A stretch of 64,000 nt of DNA from Bacteroidota bacterium. Its GTDB lineage: Bacteria > Bacteroidota > Bacteroidia > Cytophagales > Cyclobacteriaceae. The notes beneath the pieces were generated by a model that saw nothing but the letters and a program-made list of their open reading frames with translations, was not told the DNA's origin and did not search any database. This document shows, in pieces, positions 45,981 through 54,925 of this stretch (its first letter is position 1; every line of letters starts with the position of its first letter). The stretch lies in assembly GCA_018267275.1 (NCBI GenBank), contig JAFDYV010000009.1, forward strand, positions 1 through 64,000, written 5' to 3'. The translations under genes were made by a program, and so were the position numbers.

Positions 45981-46559
45981 ATGAAAACATCTTATTTTGT
46001 GATGTTGCTGTTTTTATCGGTGGCAGTGGTGTCGCTCACCGCTTGGGATAAACCTGAGAAAGATGACCTCCCAACCACGGGCGACCCCACAAAATCACGC
46101 GCGGCATTGGGCGCGATGCTGAAAGTATTAAAGCATCAGCGCTGTATGAACTGTCATCCAACTGACGATCGGCCACGACAAGGTGATGATGCACATGCAC
46201 ATTTATTTAATGTGCAACGCGGCACTGATAACAAAGGGTTGGCGGCAATGCGTTGTGTTGCATGCCATCAAACGGAAAACAATAAGCAGTCCAACGTGCC
46301 GGGGGCTCCACATTGGCAACTTGCACCAAAAAGCATGGGCTGGATGGGTCTATCAGATGAGCAAATTGCAGCCAATCTGATAGATAAATCGAAGAACGGC
46401 AACCGCTCACTCGATCAGCTCATGGAACACATGACTAGAGATCCTTTGGTGCAATGGGCCTGGCAACCGGGCGAGGGTCGCACGGTGCCGCCTGTATCGC
46501 AAAAAGATTTTCACGAAGCCGTGCGCACATGGATTGAGAATGGAGCGGTGATAAAATGA
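45981..46559 (+). CDS. Exported cytochrome c-like subunit of the molybdenum hydroxylase cluster
   Basis: A 192-residue protein with an N-terminal export signal (FVMLLFLSVAVVSLTAW) and two CxxCH heme-binding motifs (RCMNCHPTDD, RCVACHQTEN). It probably carries two c-type hemes and passes electrons from the molybdenum enzyme encoded next to it. Similar proteins are named isoquinoline 1-oxidoreductase subunit. Confidence 0.82.
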   Translation: MKTSYFVMLLFLSVAVVSLTAWDKPEKDDLPTTGDPTKSRAALGAMLKVLKHQRCMNCHPTDDRPRQGDDAHAHLFNVQRGTDNKGLAAMRCVACHQTENNKQSNVPGAPHWQLAPKSMGWMGLSDEQIAANLIDKSKNGNRSLDQLMEHMTRDPLVQWAWQPGEGRTVPPVSQKDFHEAVRTWIENGAVIK

Positions 46560-46628
46560 CCGACTTGAAATCCAGTTTTTTTTGAGGGCAAAGACCAAAA
46601 TATTCAAAACACTTTCAACTTCGACATT

Positions 46629-47099
46629 ATGCAACTCACTTTCGAAATTAACAATCAGTCGCACACCGTAGAAGTACCAGAAGATATGCCGCTGCTATGG
46701 GTGATTCGTGATGTGCTGCGCCTTAAGGGCACCAAGTTTGGCTGTGGCCAAGCCATGTGTGGTGCGTGCACTGTTCAAGTCGATGGCGATGCGATACGCT
46801 CGTGCTCGTATGCTGCAAAGTTCGCACAAGGAAAAAAGGTCACTACGATCGAAGCACTTGCTAATGAAGAAAAATTGCATCCTGTACAGCAAGCTTGGCT
46901 TGACGAGCGTGTGCCACAATGCGGATATTGTCAGCCTGGTTTTATCATGGCCACCAAAAGCCTGTTAGAAAAAATCCCTAACCCCAGCGAGGACGAAATC
47001 AATGATAACATCACCAATATCTGTCGCTGCGGCACTTATCATAGAATGCGCAAAGCTATTCACCGCGCGGTTGAGCTACAGCAAAAATCCAAACTCTAA
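46629..47099 (+). CDS. [2Fe-2S] subunit of an isoquinoline 1-oxidoreductase-type enzyme
   Basis: A 156-residue protein with two [2Fe-2S] sites: the plant-type site (FGCGQAMCGACTVQVDG ... SC) and the helical site (CGYCQPGF, CRCGTYHRM). It transfers electrons from the molybdenum centre. It precedes the large subunit by 12 bases and would be exported with it, since it has no signal of its own. Confidence 0.93.
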   Translation: MQLTFEINNQSHTVEVPEDMPLLWVIRDVLRLKGTKFGCGQAMCGACTVQVDGDAIRSCSYAAKFAQGKKVTTIEALANEEKLHPVQQAWLDERVPQCGYCQPGFIMATKSLLEKIPNPSEDEINDNITNICRCGTYHRMRKAIHRAVELQQKSKL

Positions 47100-47111
47100 A
47101 CCCGTTGTCTT

Positions 47112-49253
47112 ATGAATCGCAGAAAATTTATTATTCGAGCAACAGTGGGCGTTGGCGTTACAGTGGGTTTGGGATGGTTGGCCAAAGCACCCATGCGCAG
47201 AGCGTTGGCAAAGTTTGCCGATGAAGTGCAGGGTGAATATTCCGGAAGTGAAAAAGCGGAAGTTTGGTTTGAGCTAACTCCGCAAGGTGAGTTGGTGCTC
47301 TATTCGCCAAAAGTGGAGATGGGGCAAGGTGTTTTGCAAGCTATTGCACAATTGGCAGCTGAAGAACTGGAAATTGATTGGCAGAAAATTATAGTAAAGC
47401 ATGCTTCGAGCGCGCATGGCCCGTTAGATAGCATGTCGACTGGCGGAAGTTTATCCGTATCAGGTTTGTACAATCCGCTGCGCACACTGGCTGCCACCTT
47501 TCGCGAAATGATGCGCGAAAATGCAGCTACACTGATGAACGTATCGCCCGATCTGGTGACCTTTCAAAACAACTCGTTCGTGAGCGGTGACCAAACCATC
47601 ACGCTGGCAAAACTCGCCACGCAAAGCAAAACATGGAAGAAGCCGAAAAAAGAACCAAAACTGAAAACGCGCGCACAGTTCAAAGTAATTGGTAAGGACT
47701 TATTGCGCTTCGATTTGTTACCAAAGATTAAAGGCGAACCAATGTTTGGCATCGATGCCGCTTTTCCGGATATGTTGTATGGCTCTGTGGTCCTGCCGCC
47801 TGTAAAAGACGCAACATTCAAAAGTGCATCAGCAGGTTCGGCAGCATCATTGCCGGGTGTGGTGAAAGTGGTGATTGAAAAAAACTTTGCCGGAGTGGTA
47901 GCCACTTCACGCTTCGCAGCAGAAGAAGCAAAGAAACAAATTGACGTGCAATGGCAAATGCCAGAAAAACTTATTCAACAAACCGACCTCGAAGCATTGG
48001 TGAAGGTTGGTAATGGCAACCCTGTATCGATTCAAAAAGAAGGCAACGCCAGCGGTGAACTGAAGGAGGGTGAAATAATTTCGGCTGAATTTTTTTCACC
48101 CTTCGGTGTACATGCACATATCGAACCTAATGGTGCCGTAGCTGATTATCGTACAGATGGCGTCACCATTCGGATGAGTACACAAGTGGTGCGAATTACG
48201 CGCGATGAGGTAGCAGATGCGCTTGGGCTCGACAAAGAAAAAGTAAACATCGAGCCTATGTACCTCGGAGGCGGCTTTGGCCGAAGGTTGCACACCCCAC
48301 ACGCAATTGCCGCAGCACTGCTCTCCAAAGCTGTTGGTAAACCAGTGCATATGTTTTGGAATCGCGTGGAAGAATTTCAAAACGGATTTCTTCGACCGGC
48401 TACCCACAACACACTGAAAGCAAAACTTAACAAAGAAGGAAAGATTGAGTCTATTGAACATAATACTTCGAGTGGCGATGTAGCCTTTACCTCTCCACTT
48501 TTTCCAAAGGCATTGTACTCGTTGGCTGGGGCCGATTTCGGTGCCTGGCGTGGTGCAATGGTGCAATACAATATCCCCAACATTAGCACGGTAAGTTGGC
48601 GTGTTCAGTTGCCAATTGAAACCAGTTGGTGGCGCGGTTTGGGTTTGTTGGCCAACACCTTTGCGCTTGAAAGTTTTATAGACGACTTGGCCAGTCGTGC
48701 AAACAAAGATGCATTGGCGTTTCGGCTTCAGCATTTGGATGACAGCGAACGTTCCATGCGTATGAAAAATGTACTACAAGCAGCATGTACCAAAGCAGGC
48801 TGGGGCAAATCGCTGCCTGATGGGCACGCGCTCGGCCTCGCTTGCTCCGTAGATGTTAACACACCCGTGGCCCATGTGGCTGAAGTCAGAATCATCGAAA
48901 ACGAAATACGCGTGGTGCGGATCACTTGTGCGATTGACCCCGGCCTCATCGTTAACCCCGATGGTGTGCGAGCACAATGCGAAGGTGCCATCGTCATGTC
49001 GCTAAGCGCAACCTTATTTGAAGAGGTTACCATCAAAGATGGAAAAGTGACACCCAACCGACTTGGTTATTACGCCATCGCACAATTAAAAGATACGCCT
49101 GAGATTGATGTAGTTTTGTTGAGCACCGGAGACTCACCTCGTGGTGTAGGTGAGCCTCCCATGGGACCAACGGCTGCAGCTATTGGCAATGCCGTGAAAA
49201 AACTTACCGGTACGAGACTAAATCGGTTGCCCCTAAAAGTGTTAGGTCAATGA
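47112..49253 (+). CDS. Molybdopterin-binding large subunit, isoquinoline 1-oxidoreductase type
   Basis: A 713-residue xanthine-oxidase-family subunit. It starts with a twin-arginine signal (MNRRKFIIRATVGVGVTVGLGW), so the folded complex is exported to the periplasm. Visible motifs are VEMGQGVLQAIAQLAAEEL, GGGFGRRL, WWRGLG and the catalytic-Glu segment GVGEPPMGPTAAAIGNA. It should hydroxylate an N-heterocycle or oxidise an aldehyde; the substrate is not readable from sequence. Confidence 0.92.
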   Translation: MNRRKFIIRATVGVGVTVGLGWLAKAPMRRALAKFADEVQGEYSGSEKAEVWFELTPQGELVLYSPKVEMGQGVLQAIAQLAAEELEIDWQKIIVKHASSAHGPLDSMSTGGSLSVSGLYNPLRTLAATFREMMRENAATLMNVSPDLVTFQNNSFVSGDQTITLAKLATQSKTWKKPKKEPKLKTRAQFKVIGKDLLRFDLLPKIKGEPMFGIDAAFPDMLYGSVVLPPVKDATFKSASAGSAASLPGVVKVVIEKNFAGVVATSRFAAEEAKKQIDVQWQMPEKLIQQTDLEALVKVGNGNPVSIQKEGNASGELKEGEIISAEFFSPFGVHAHIEPNGAVADYRTDGVTIRMSTQVVRITRDEVADALGLDKEKVNIEPMYLGGGFGRRLHTPHAIAAALLSKAVGKPVHMFWNRVEEFQNGFLRPATHNTLKAKLNKEGKIESIEHNTSSGDVAFTSPLFPKALYSLAGADFGAWRGAMVQYNIPNISTVSWRVQLPIETSWWRGLGLLANTFALESFIDDLASRANKDALAFRLQHLDDSERSMRMKNVLQAACTKAGWGKSLPDGHALGLACSVDVNTPVAHVAEVRIIENEIRVVRITCAIDPGLIVNPDGVRAQCEGAIVMSLSATLFEEVTIKDGKVTPNRLGYYAIAQLKDTPEIDVVLLSTGDSPRGVGEPPMGPTAAAIGNAVKKLTGTRLNRLPLKVLGQ

Positions 49254-49275
49254 ATTGCATCAAAGAAAGGTGCTA

Positions 49276-49641
49276 TCAATCTTTGTAATTGCCGTAAAAG
49301 AAAAAGGCGGCTCCTGCCAGGCTGAGCGTTTTGAAGGTGTGGGCGGTGCCGTTGGCGGCTTCGGCAGCATTGGCGCTGAACATGGCCGGGCCGTGAACCA
49401 GCGGCTCAAAGCCGAGTAACATGATGCCGAGGAGCAACGAGGCGAGGGCGATTTGCTTTTTGGTAATAATGGCGATGGCCGCGGCAATCAAGCAAAAGCC
49501 GGTGAAGTACACCCAGTAAACGCCTCCAGCAATAGGCACCAGCGCAGCAAAGTCGGCCGCCTTGGCAAAGTGGGCAACGCCAAAAACCAACATGCCGATG
49601 GCATACGCGATGCGTCCTGATTTTGAAAAAACGTTTTCCAT
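49276..49641 (-). CDS. DoxX-like membrane protein
   Basis: A 121-residue, four-span membrane protein (IGMLVFGVAHFAKAADFAALVP, VYWVYFTGFCLIAAAIAII, ALASLLLGIMLLGFEPLVH, LAGAAFFFYG) resembling DoxX-family proteins. ATG 49641 (MENVF) is chosen; the longer frame runs back into the hydrolase gene. It lies one base after the hydrolase stop codon, so the two are translationally coupled. Confidence 0.8.
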   Translation of the reverse strand: MENVFSKSGRIAYAIGMLVFGVAHFAKAADFAALVPIAGGVYWVYFTGFCLIAAAIAIITKKQIALASLLLGIMLLGFEPLVHGPAMFSANAAEAANGTAHTFKTLSLAGAAFFFYGNYKD

Positions 49642-49642
49642 A

Positions 49643-50506
49643 TCATTGTATGTTTTGTTTGTTAATCCATTGCTCGATGTAGGCGGCCACCTCTTGCCAA
49701 CCTGCCGCCCCAATAACGAAATGGTTCCGGTTTTGAAACAGGTGAAAGTCTGTGACGGAATTCTTGTCTTTGTATTTTTTGTAATTGCGCTTGTTGAGCG
49801 AGGCGGGAATAATGTGGTCGGTGCTCCCTGCTGTAAAAAGCAGTGGTGCATGGGGCTTTCGGAAATCTACTTTTGTGATTTTGGTAGTTGCGTCCTTGGC
49901 AATTTGCGGGCTCTCAGGTACCAAATAGTTGTCGTAAGTTGCTTGTTGCTCAGACAGCGTCATGCCGTTGGTGAAAGCATATTGCCAGTTTTTATACGGC
50001 ATGAGGTAAGGCTTCTTAGTAGAAGCGCGAAGAAGCGGCAGGTTGGATTTGAGAAAACTGTGCTTGAACGAAATCAGGCCTTTGGGTGGGCCCGAATGAA
50101 TACACACCCCCGCACTGCCGAGTCCCTTGTTTATCAAGAGCTGTACGAGGTTACCACCAAGCGAGTGGCCAATGAGTATGGGCTTCCCGCCAATCTTTTT
50201 GATTTCGGATTCGTAAAATTCCAGGATGTTTTGAAACCGCAGCGTTTCAATTTTTCCGGTGGCGATATTCTTTCGAAGGTTTAGCGGGCTTTCATTTTTG
50301 AGCGGGTAAGCCGATGCATAACATGTGTACCCGCGTTCTTCAAAATATTTTTTCCACTCATCCCAACAGTTGTTGGTAACAAACAACCCGTGAATAAATA
50401 CGATGGTTTTCACGTGGCCAGAAGATGGCCTGTCCACTGGCTGACTCCAAGCTGCCACCTGCGCCAAGGCAAGGACAGCTACCAATACAAATTGTTTAGT
50501 TTTCAT
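49643..50506 (-). CDS. Exported alpha/beta hydrolase
   Basis: About 287 residues with a signal peptide (MKTKQFVLVAVLALAQVAAWSQ). The fold starts with TIVFIHGLFVTNN (oxyanion HG), the nucleophile elbow is LIGHSLGGNLV, and the late Asp and His are in FTAGSTDHIIP and FQNRNHFVIG. A lipase or esterase; substrate unknown. It is divergent from the AraC-type gene and forms an operon with the DoxX-like gene. Confidence 0.87.
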   Translation of the reverse strand: MKTKQFVLVAVLALAQVAAWSQPVDRPSSGHVKTIVFIHGLFVTNNCWDEWKKYFEERGYTCYASAYPLKNESPLNLRKNIATGKIETLRFQNILEFYESEIKKIGGKPILIGHSLGGNLVQLLINKGLGSAGVCIHSGPPKGLISFKHSFLKSNLPLLRASTKKPYLMPYKNWQYAFTNGMTLSEQQATYDNYLVPESPQIAKDATTKITKVDFRKPHAPLLFTAGSTDHIIPASLNKRNYKKYKDKNSVTDFHLFQNRNHFVIGAAGWQEVAAYIEQWINKQNIQ

Positions 50507-50530
50507 ATTAGTTGCAAAGCACACCAATAA

Positions 50531-51437
50531 ATGATGGACAAAACGTGTAAAAAAGTGACTACTTTCGGTAAAAAAATGAAGGCCGGGTCACTTTATCGCG
50601 ATTACGAAATCAGGGAAATTGGTTTTCCACAAGGTGTGCTGCAGGAAGTTCATCAACAATTTTTTCAGGTGCTCTATGTACGGCACGGGCAGGCCGATCT
50701 CTCTGTTAATGGCTTCATCCAAAGTCTGAAGGCAAATGGATATTGTTTTACTAAAACCGGGCGATGTACTCTCAGCAAAGGTGCAGCACGAGGTGTCGTG
50801 TTACTGCATTCGCTTTCACCGCATTTACTTCACCAAAAGTCAACAAAGTCTGCAGCCCGACTACACGGAATTGTTTTACCGGTTCGAGTACATTGTAAAC
50901 AGCTACCGCCACTCGGCAATATTGACGTTGCTGAATGAAGATCAATTACTGGCGAAAACACTTTTCGCGCGCCTACTTACGGAAGAAACCAAACGTCCGA
51001 GGCGCGAAGTGTTTATTCAGCACTGCATCATCATGATTTTGTTGTTGGTGGCACAAAATATTCAACTGCTTCTGCGCACCACGGCTATTCAAAAAAATGC
51101 TAACGCCATCATTACAGATGTGATGGACTATATACACTACCATATTTTTGAAAACGAAAAAATAAAAGTCAATGCACTGGCACAACACTTTACTACCACG
51201 CGCGAGGTTCTTCTCCGTTTGTTCAAAAAAGAAACTGGCACGGGCATCAAGCAGTATATCTTAAACTATAAAATCCAACTGGCTTGCTCGCGCTTGATGC
51301 ACAGTAAAATGAGTGTATCTGAAATTGCTTACGAGTTGGGATTTACGGATGTTAGCCACTTCCAAAAGGTTTTTAAAAATGTCACGAGTCTTTCAGTAAG
51401 GAGCTTTAGAGAAGAAAATGCGATTAAACAAAAGTAA
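50531..51437 (+). pseudogene. AraC-family regulator split by a frameshift
   Basis: The first frame (50531 or ATG 50576 to about 50737) encodes an AraC-type sensory start (YEIREIGFPQGVLQEVHQQFF ... LSVNGFIQSLKAN). The second frame (ATG 50736-51437) continues with DIVLLKPGDV and a complete C-terminal AraC HTH (VNALAQHFTTTREVLLRLFKKETG; SVSEIAYELGFTDVSHFQKVFK). Removing one G from the GG at 50738-50739 restores one continuous protein. It may be inactive, read from the internal ATG as a short regulator, or a sequencing error. It likely regulates the divergent hydrolase genes. Confidence 0.8.
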
Positions 51438-51469
51438 CCCAGGTGGTGATTAACTTACGAACGGAGACG

Positions 51470-52144
51470 TCACTTTCGAGCCCTTATTCCAAAAATCAGC
51501 AAGTAGCCGATCATCCAAAACTCACTGATACTGGCGGGTATTGTCAGCAGATCAATCCACGAATATTCTAAGCCTCCATAATTCAAAAAAGTGCTGGCGA
51601 TGTAACCAATACCACCTACTATCAAAGTACGACCCAACCACACGGGCATGCGTTGCGAACTCAAGACAATGTAACCCATAGGAATCAACCAAAGGCCAAA
51701 GAACAGACTGCCAACACCCCAGGCATTTTTAATAACCTGAACAAAAATCTGAACCATCACAAGCTTTTCGTTCACTGGAAGTTCGGTGTTGGCAACTTGT
51801 ATCGCACCACCCATTGCCATGGCACTTATCATGATGGCCGCAGCATTCATCATGCCCCAAGCTGCCAAGCACCAAGCAGCAAAATGATTGACATCCTTGA
51901 AGAGTTTAAAGAAATAGACCGCGGCCAGCGCCTGCGAAAGAATGATTACAAACTCTAATAGTAGGCGCCATCGGGCGAGCATATCCTGCTCTTGCAGGTG
52001 AGCAACAGTTTGCGAAACCTGGCCCGCTACATATACCTGCGGGTGCAACACCAAAAAGCCCAGCACACCCGCTATGGCCAATACTAAATACCAAATGCCT
52101 GCTGCACGGGCTGCGCTAACCAGTTCTTTTTGTTGCTCGTCCAT
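51470..52144 (-). CDS. DUF4386 family membrane protein
   Basis: A 224-residue protein with about six membrane spans, matching DUF4386 (AARAAGIWYLVLAIAGVLGFL near the start; LLEFVIILSQALAAVYFFKLFK; GLWLIPMGYIVLSS). Function unknown. It is convergent with the AraC-type gene (32 bases). Confidence 0.82.
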   Translation of the reverse strand: MDEQQKELVSAARAAGIWYLVLAIAGVLGFLVLHPQVYVAGQVSQTVAHLQEQDMLARWRLLLEFVIILSQALAAVYFFKLFKDVNHFAAWCLAAWGMMNAAAIMISAMAMGGAIQVANTELPVNEKLVMVQIFVQVIKNAWGVGSLFFGLWLIPMGYIVLSSQRMPVWLGRTLIVGGIGYIASTFLNYGGLEYSWIDLLTIPASISEFWMIGYLLIFGIRARK

Positions 52145-52291
52145 GAAATTGTGGTTTTAATATTTAATGACGTTTATCGCCACTGAAAGTTACAGTCTTT
52201 TAAGTTTAGTCTCTATCAAAATAGAAGTTGTAACGGTGACTCGTTTCATTTTTCGATTTTATGAAGTATCTTACCAATTGAAAAAGCCTTT

Positions 52292-53107
52292 TTGATCGTG
52301 GCGAAAAGAGAAGAAAAGAGTATCCATTCATTGGCAGTTTACTCCGAGAAACTCCGCGGGCGAGACATCACCAACTATGAGCCGATTTTGCAGGAGATGA
52401 TTAACTCCCATACGGTGCTCAACGCCATGTACCGCTACAACCCGACTGTTTTTTATATCTCTAACCTGGCGGATGGAAAGTTTGTGTACTTCTCCCAAGA
52501 ATCGATGCGCAAATTGCTTCATCTTAATGACGAGGGGATGGAGAAAATGAAACAAGAAGGCATTCATTACATGATGTCACTGATTTTACCCAGCGATTTA
52601 CCAGCAGTTGTTGAAGACCTTGGGAAACTATCTTTGGACGCGATGAAGGGAATTCCTGCGCACCAGCTTGATAAAATACGCTTTTCCATCAACTACCGCT
52701 CGAGCCGAAACGATGGCAGTGTTTGTAAAGTACTGAATCAGTATTGCTTCATTCCAGATATCAATGACGGCATGGCATTGTTTTCAGTGGGCAGCCTCAC
52801 AGACATAACCGATATTAAATCAGATACGAAAATCACCATCAAAGCGGAGTATTTTGACGAGCTGCACAATCATGCGCCCGTCATCAATACCGTTTCGCCA
52901 CGCGATGAACAAGGGCTCATCTTCAGCGAACGCGAATTGGAAATAATCAAGCTGCTGGCCGAGGGGTTGGATGTAGATAGTATTGCCACCAAACTTTTCA
53001 TTAGTCCGTATACGGTGAAGGCACATAAGCGAAACATTTTTGAGAAAGCAGATGTGCGCAAAACAGCCGAGCTCGTCAACAAACTCGGCAAAACGGGCAT
53101 AATTTAA
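52292..53107 (+). CDS. LuxR-type regulator with PAS-like N-terminus
   Basis: A 271-residue protein. The N-terminal half (VFYISNLADGKFVYFSQESMRKLLHL) looks like a PAS sensor. The C-terminus is a GerE/LuxR HTH (FSERELEIIKLLAEGLDVDSIATKLFISPYTVKAHKRNIFEK). There is no phospho-acceptor domain. No ATG opens the frame; it likely starts at TTG 52292 or GTG 52298. Targets unknown. Confidence 0.85.
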   Translation: MIVAKREEKSIHSLAVYSEKLRGRDITNYEPILQEMINSHTVLNAMYRYNPTVFYISNLADGKFVYFSQESMRKLLHLNDEGMEKMKQEGIHYMMSLILPSDLPAVVEDLGKLSLDAMKGIPAHQLDKIRFSINYRSSRNDGSVCKVLNQYCFIPDINDGMALFSVGSLTDITDIKSDTKITIKAEYFDELHNHAPVINTVSPRDEQGLIFSERELEIIKLLAEGLDVDSIATKLFISPYTVKAHKRNIFEKADVRKTAELVNKLGKTGII

Positions 53108-53221
53108 CGCATATGCAATTCGACACCTTCTTCGATTCTGCCATCCATTAGCCCTTGTATGGTTCAATGGAACAAAAAGACCATTCTTTTGAAGGAAAAT
53201 CTTTTGGTTACAACATAATTT

Positions 53222-53545
53222 TAGTCCTTTCGCTCTATTGTGAGGCCTCGCGTCAGGTGCCAATTTTGTGTCGAACAATTCTATGAAGAAGTATTCCATT
53301 CTGATTTGCGGAGCAGGGGTGGCCATCTTGAGCTACACCCAAATCAACATGCATGCACCAACCAACACAGAATTGATAAATGCCCGAATACCCAGATTCG
53401 TAAAAACGGAGAAACGTGCTGGTCAGTTCAAACGAGACTCGATCGGGTCAATATTGAATTCAGCCGACCATAACCAATTGACCCCATCGGTTCGATAGAT
53501 TTCGAAGGGGGAAAGGTTTCTACGTAGTCCTTTCGTTCTATTTTC
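53222..53545. repeat. Direct repeat flanking a small exported-protein gene
   Basis: TAGTCCTTTCGCTCTATT (53222-53239) and TAGTCCTTTCGTTCTATT (53525-53542) differ at one base and lie 303 bases apart, each upstream of an exported-protein gene. Possibly duplicated promoter sequence. Confidence 0.5.
53283..53498 (+). CDS. Small exported protein (hypothetical)
   Basis: A 71-codon frame from ATG 53283 with a signal-like start (MKKYSILICGAGVAILSYTQ) and a short basic/polar remainder. No family recognised. It is the only plausible gene in the 53.1-53.6 kb gap and has a protein-like composition. Confidence is modest because of its size. Confidence 0.45.
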   Translation: MKKYSILICGAGVAILSYTQINMHAPTNTELINARIPRFVKTEKRAGQFKRDSIGSILNSADHNQLTPSVR

Positions 53546-53650
53546 TGGCTCCATCTGCATCAAAACAATCACTTAGCGAAACCCATCGCAAATAGTTGCC
53601 GTTCGACCTCAACAAAAATTAAACGCTCATTAAAAATGATTTATACCCCA

Positions 53651-54808
53651 ATGAAAAAGTTCACTAATTTACTCTTGGTAATTTCTGCTTGCCTTTTGTA
53701 CGCTTGCCGCGAGAGCGAGTCAGTAGCGCCACGGCAACCTTTGCCGAACACGCCTCCAGTTCCTGTAGTTCCTGCCGCCCCTGCCGTTGCTGCGTTTCAA
53801 AACACCACAATTGAGGTGAAAGAGAACGATGGCAATCAACAAACTATCATCATTGCGTTGTCGAAACCTGCACCCTCTGATGGAACGCTGGTCATTAAGC
53901 TAAGTTCTACTACCACTGCATACGGTGTTGATTTTGAAACTTCGCCTGCAGCCATCAATGGCGAAATTAATTTGATTGTTGCAAAGGGAGATGTATCGGT
54001 TCGATTTGGCATCAAGCCAATTCAAAATACTATTGTGAACAACGAACGCAAAGCTGAGTTTGCTATGGCTCGCGCCACTGGTGGCGTGACCACCGCGGCC
54101 AACGCTGCCCTTGTGCTTGAAATCAAAGACGATGATTTAGGGCTTCGACTCAAAAAGTATGAAACCGTATCGGGTGCTTGGCGCGCTAGCCGCGAGTTTC
54201 AATACAACGACAAGGGCGAAGTAAACAGCATTACCTGGACTACGTATACCCCTTTTGCAACGTCCGGTTCATACACTTACTATCGCGAAAATGGAAAGGT
54301 AGTGCGCATGATCGACCAAGTCGGATTTGTTACAAACTATATTTGGAAAGACGGACGCGTGATCAAAAGTGAGAGAATTGAGGGCGAGCAACTCAAGCAG
54401 CGTATTGAGTATGCCTATGACGATGCCGGAAATGTAGGCGAAATGGTATACTACGATCGTCAACCTGATGGAACATTGCAACGCTCAATGGTGATGTTGT
54501 TTCTGTACTACCTCGATGGAAACATTTACAAAAAGCTGACTTACTACGTTGAAGAAGGCAAAGAGCCAGAATTGGCATCAACCCAAACATTTGAAGACTA
54601 CCTGGCTCAGCCAAATCCCCTGCCGATGGTTGAAACACTTCCTCACCTGAATGCACAACCAAACTTGCCGCGTACCTATCAGCTAGAAATTGGCGGCCAA
54701 ACCTTACACTACGAAATCCAGTATCAGCTCCGCGCAGATGGCTTGCCAACACAGCGCACATTGCGGGGTGGGGCAAATACCGAAACGACTACTTATGTAT
54801 ATAACTGA
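53651..54808 (+). CDS. Calx-beta domain lipoprotein
   Basis: A lipoprotein (LVISACLLYACRES) of about 385 residues. After a Pro-rich linker comes a Calx-beta-like domain (IEVKENDGNQQTIIIALSKPAPSDGTLVIKL ... ALVLEIKDDDLG). The rest is a region of YD-like strands (YNDKGEVNSITW, YAYDDAGNVGEMVYYD) resembling RHS/YD repeats. A surface protein, possibly Ca2+-binding. ATG 53651 is favoured over 53636 because it gives a better signal. Confidence 0.78.
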   Translation: MKKFTNLLLVISACLLYACRESESVAPRQPLPNTPPVPVVPAAPAVAAFQNTTIEVKENDGNQQTIIIALSKPAPSDGTLVIKLSSTTTAYGVDFETSPAAINGEINLIVAKGDVSVRFGIKPIQNTIVNNERKAEFAMARATGGVTTAANAALVLEIKDDDLGLRLKKYETVSGAWRASREFQYNDKGEVNSITWTTYTPFATSGSYTYYRENGKVVRMIDQVGFVTNYIWKDGRVIKSERIEGEQLKQRIEYAYDDAGNVGEMVYYDRQPDGTLQRSMVMLFLYYLDGNIYKKLTYYVEEGKEPELASTQTFEDYLAQPNPLPMVETLPHLNAQPNLPRTYQLEIGGQTLHYEIQYQLRADGLPTQRTLRGGANTETTTYVYN

Positions 54809-54892
54809 TTATACCAATAGGTCTTTTGAGAAAAAGTTGTGCTCATCGGAGTCTCATTGATGATCGTTGTAAACTCGCGTGACTATTGGCTA

Positions 54893-54925
54893 GGTAAACA
54901 CTGCATATCTCGTGTGGTGTTTACC
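54893..54925. terminator. Hairpin at the end of the CHAT gene
   Basis: GGTAAACAC (54893-54901) and GTGTTTACC (54917-54925) form a perfect 9-bp stem spanning the CHAT stop codon, in the gap between convergent genes. No strong T-run. Confidence 0.45.

Noticed and set aside
48096..48734. Minus-strand 212-residue frame within the molybdenum hydroxylase gene
   Set aside because: It is fully inside the conserved large-subunit gene with no family features.
49643..49851. N-terminal extension of the DoxX-like frame to 49851
   Set aside because: It overlaps the end of the hydrolase gene in another frame; ATG 49641 gives a normal membrane protein start.
52820..53326. Minus-strand frame of 168 residues overlapping the LuxR regulator
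   Set aside because: Shadow of the LuxR HTH-coding region; no start context or family match.
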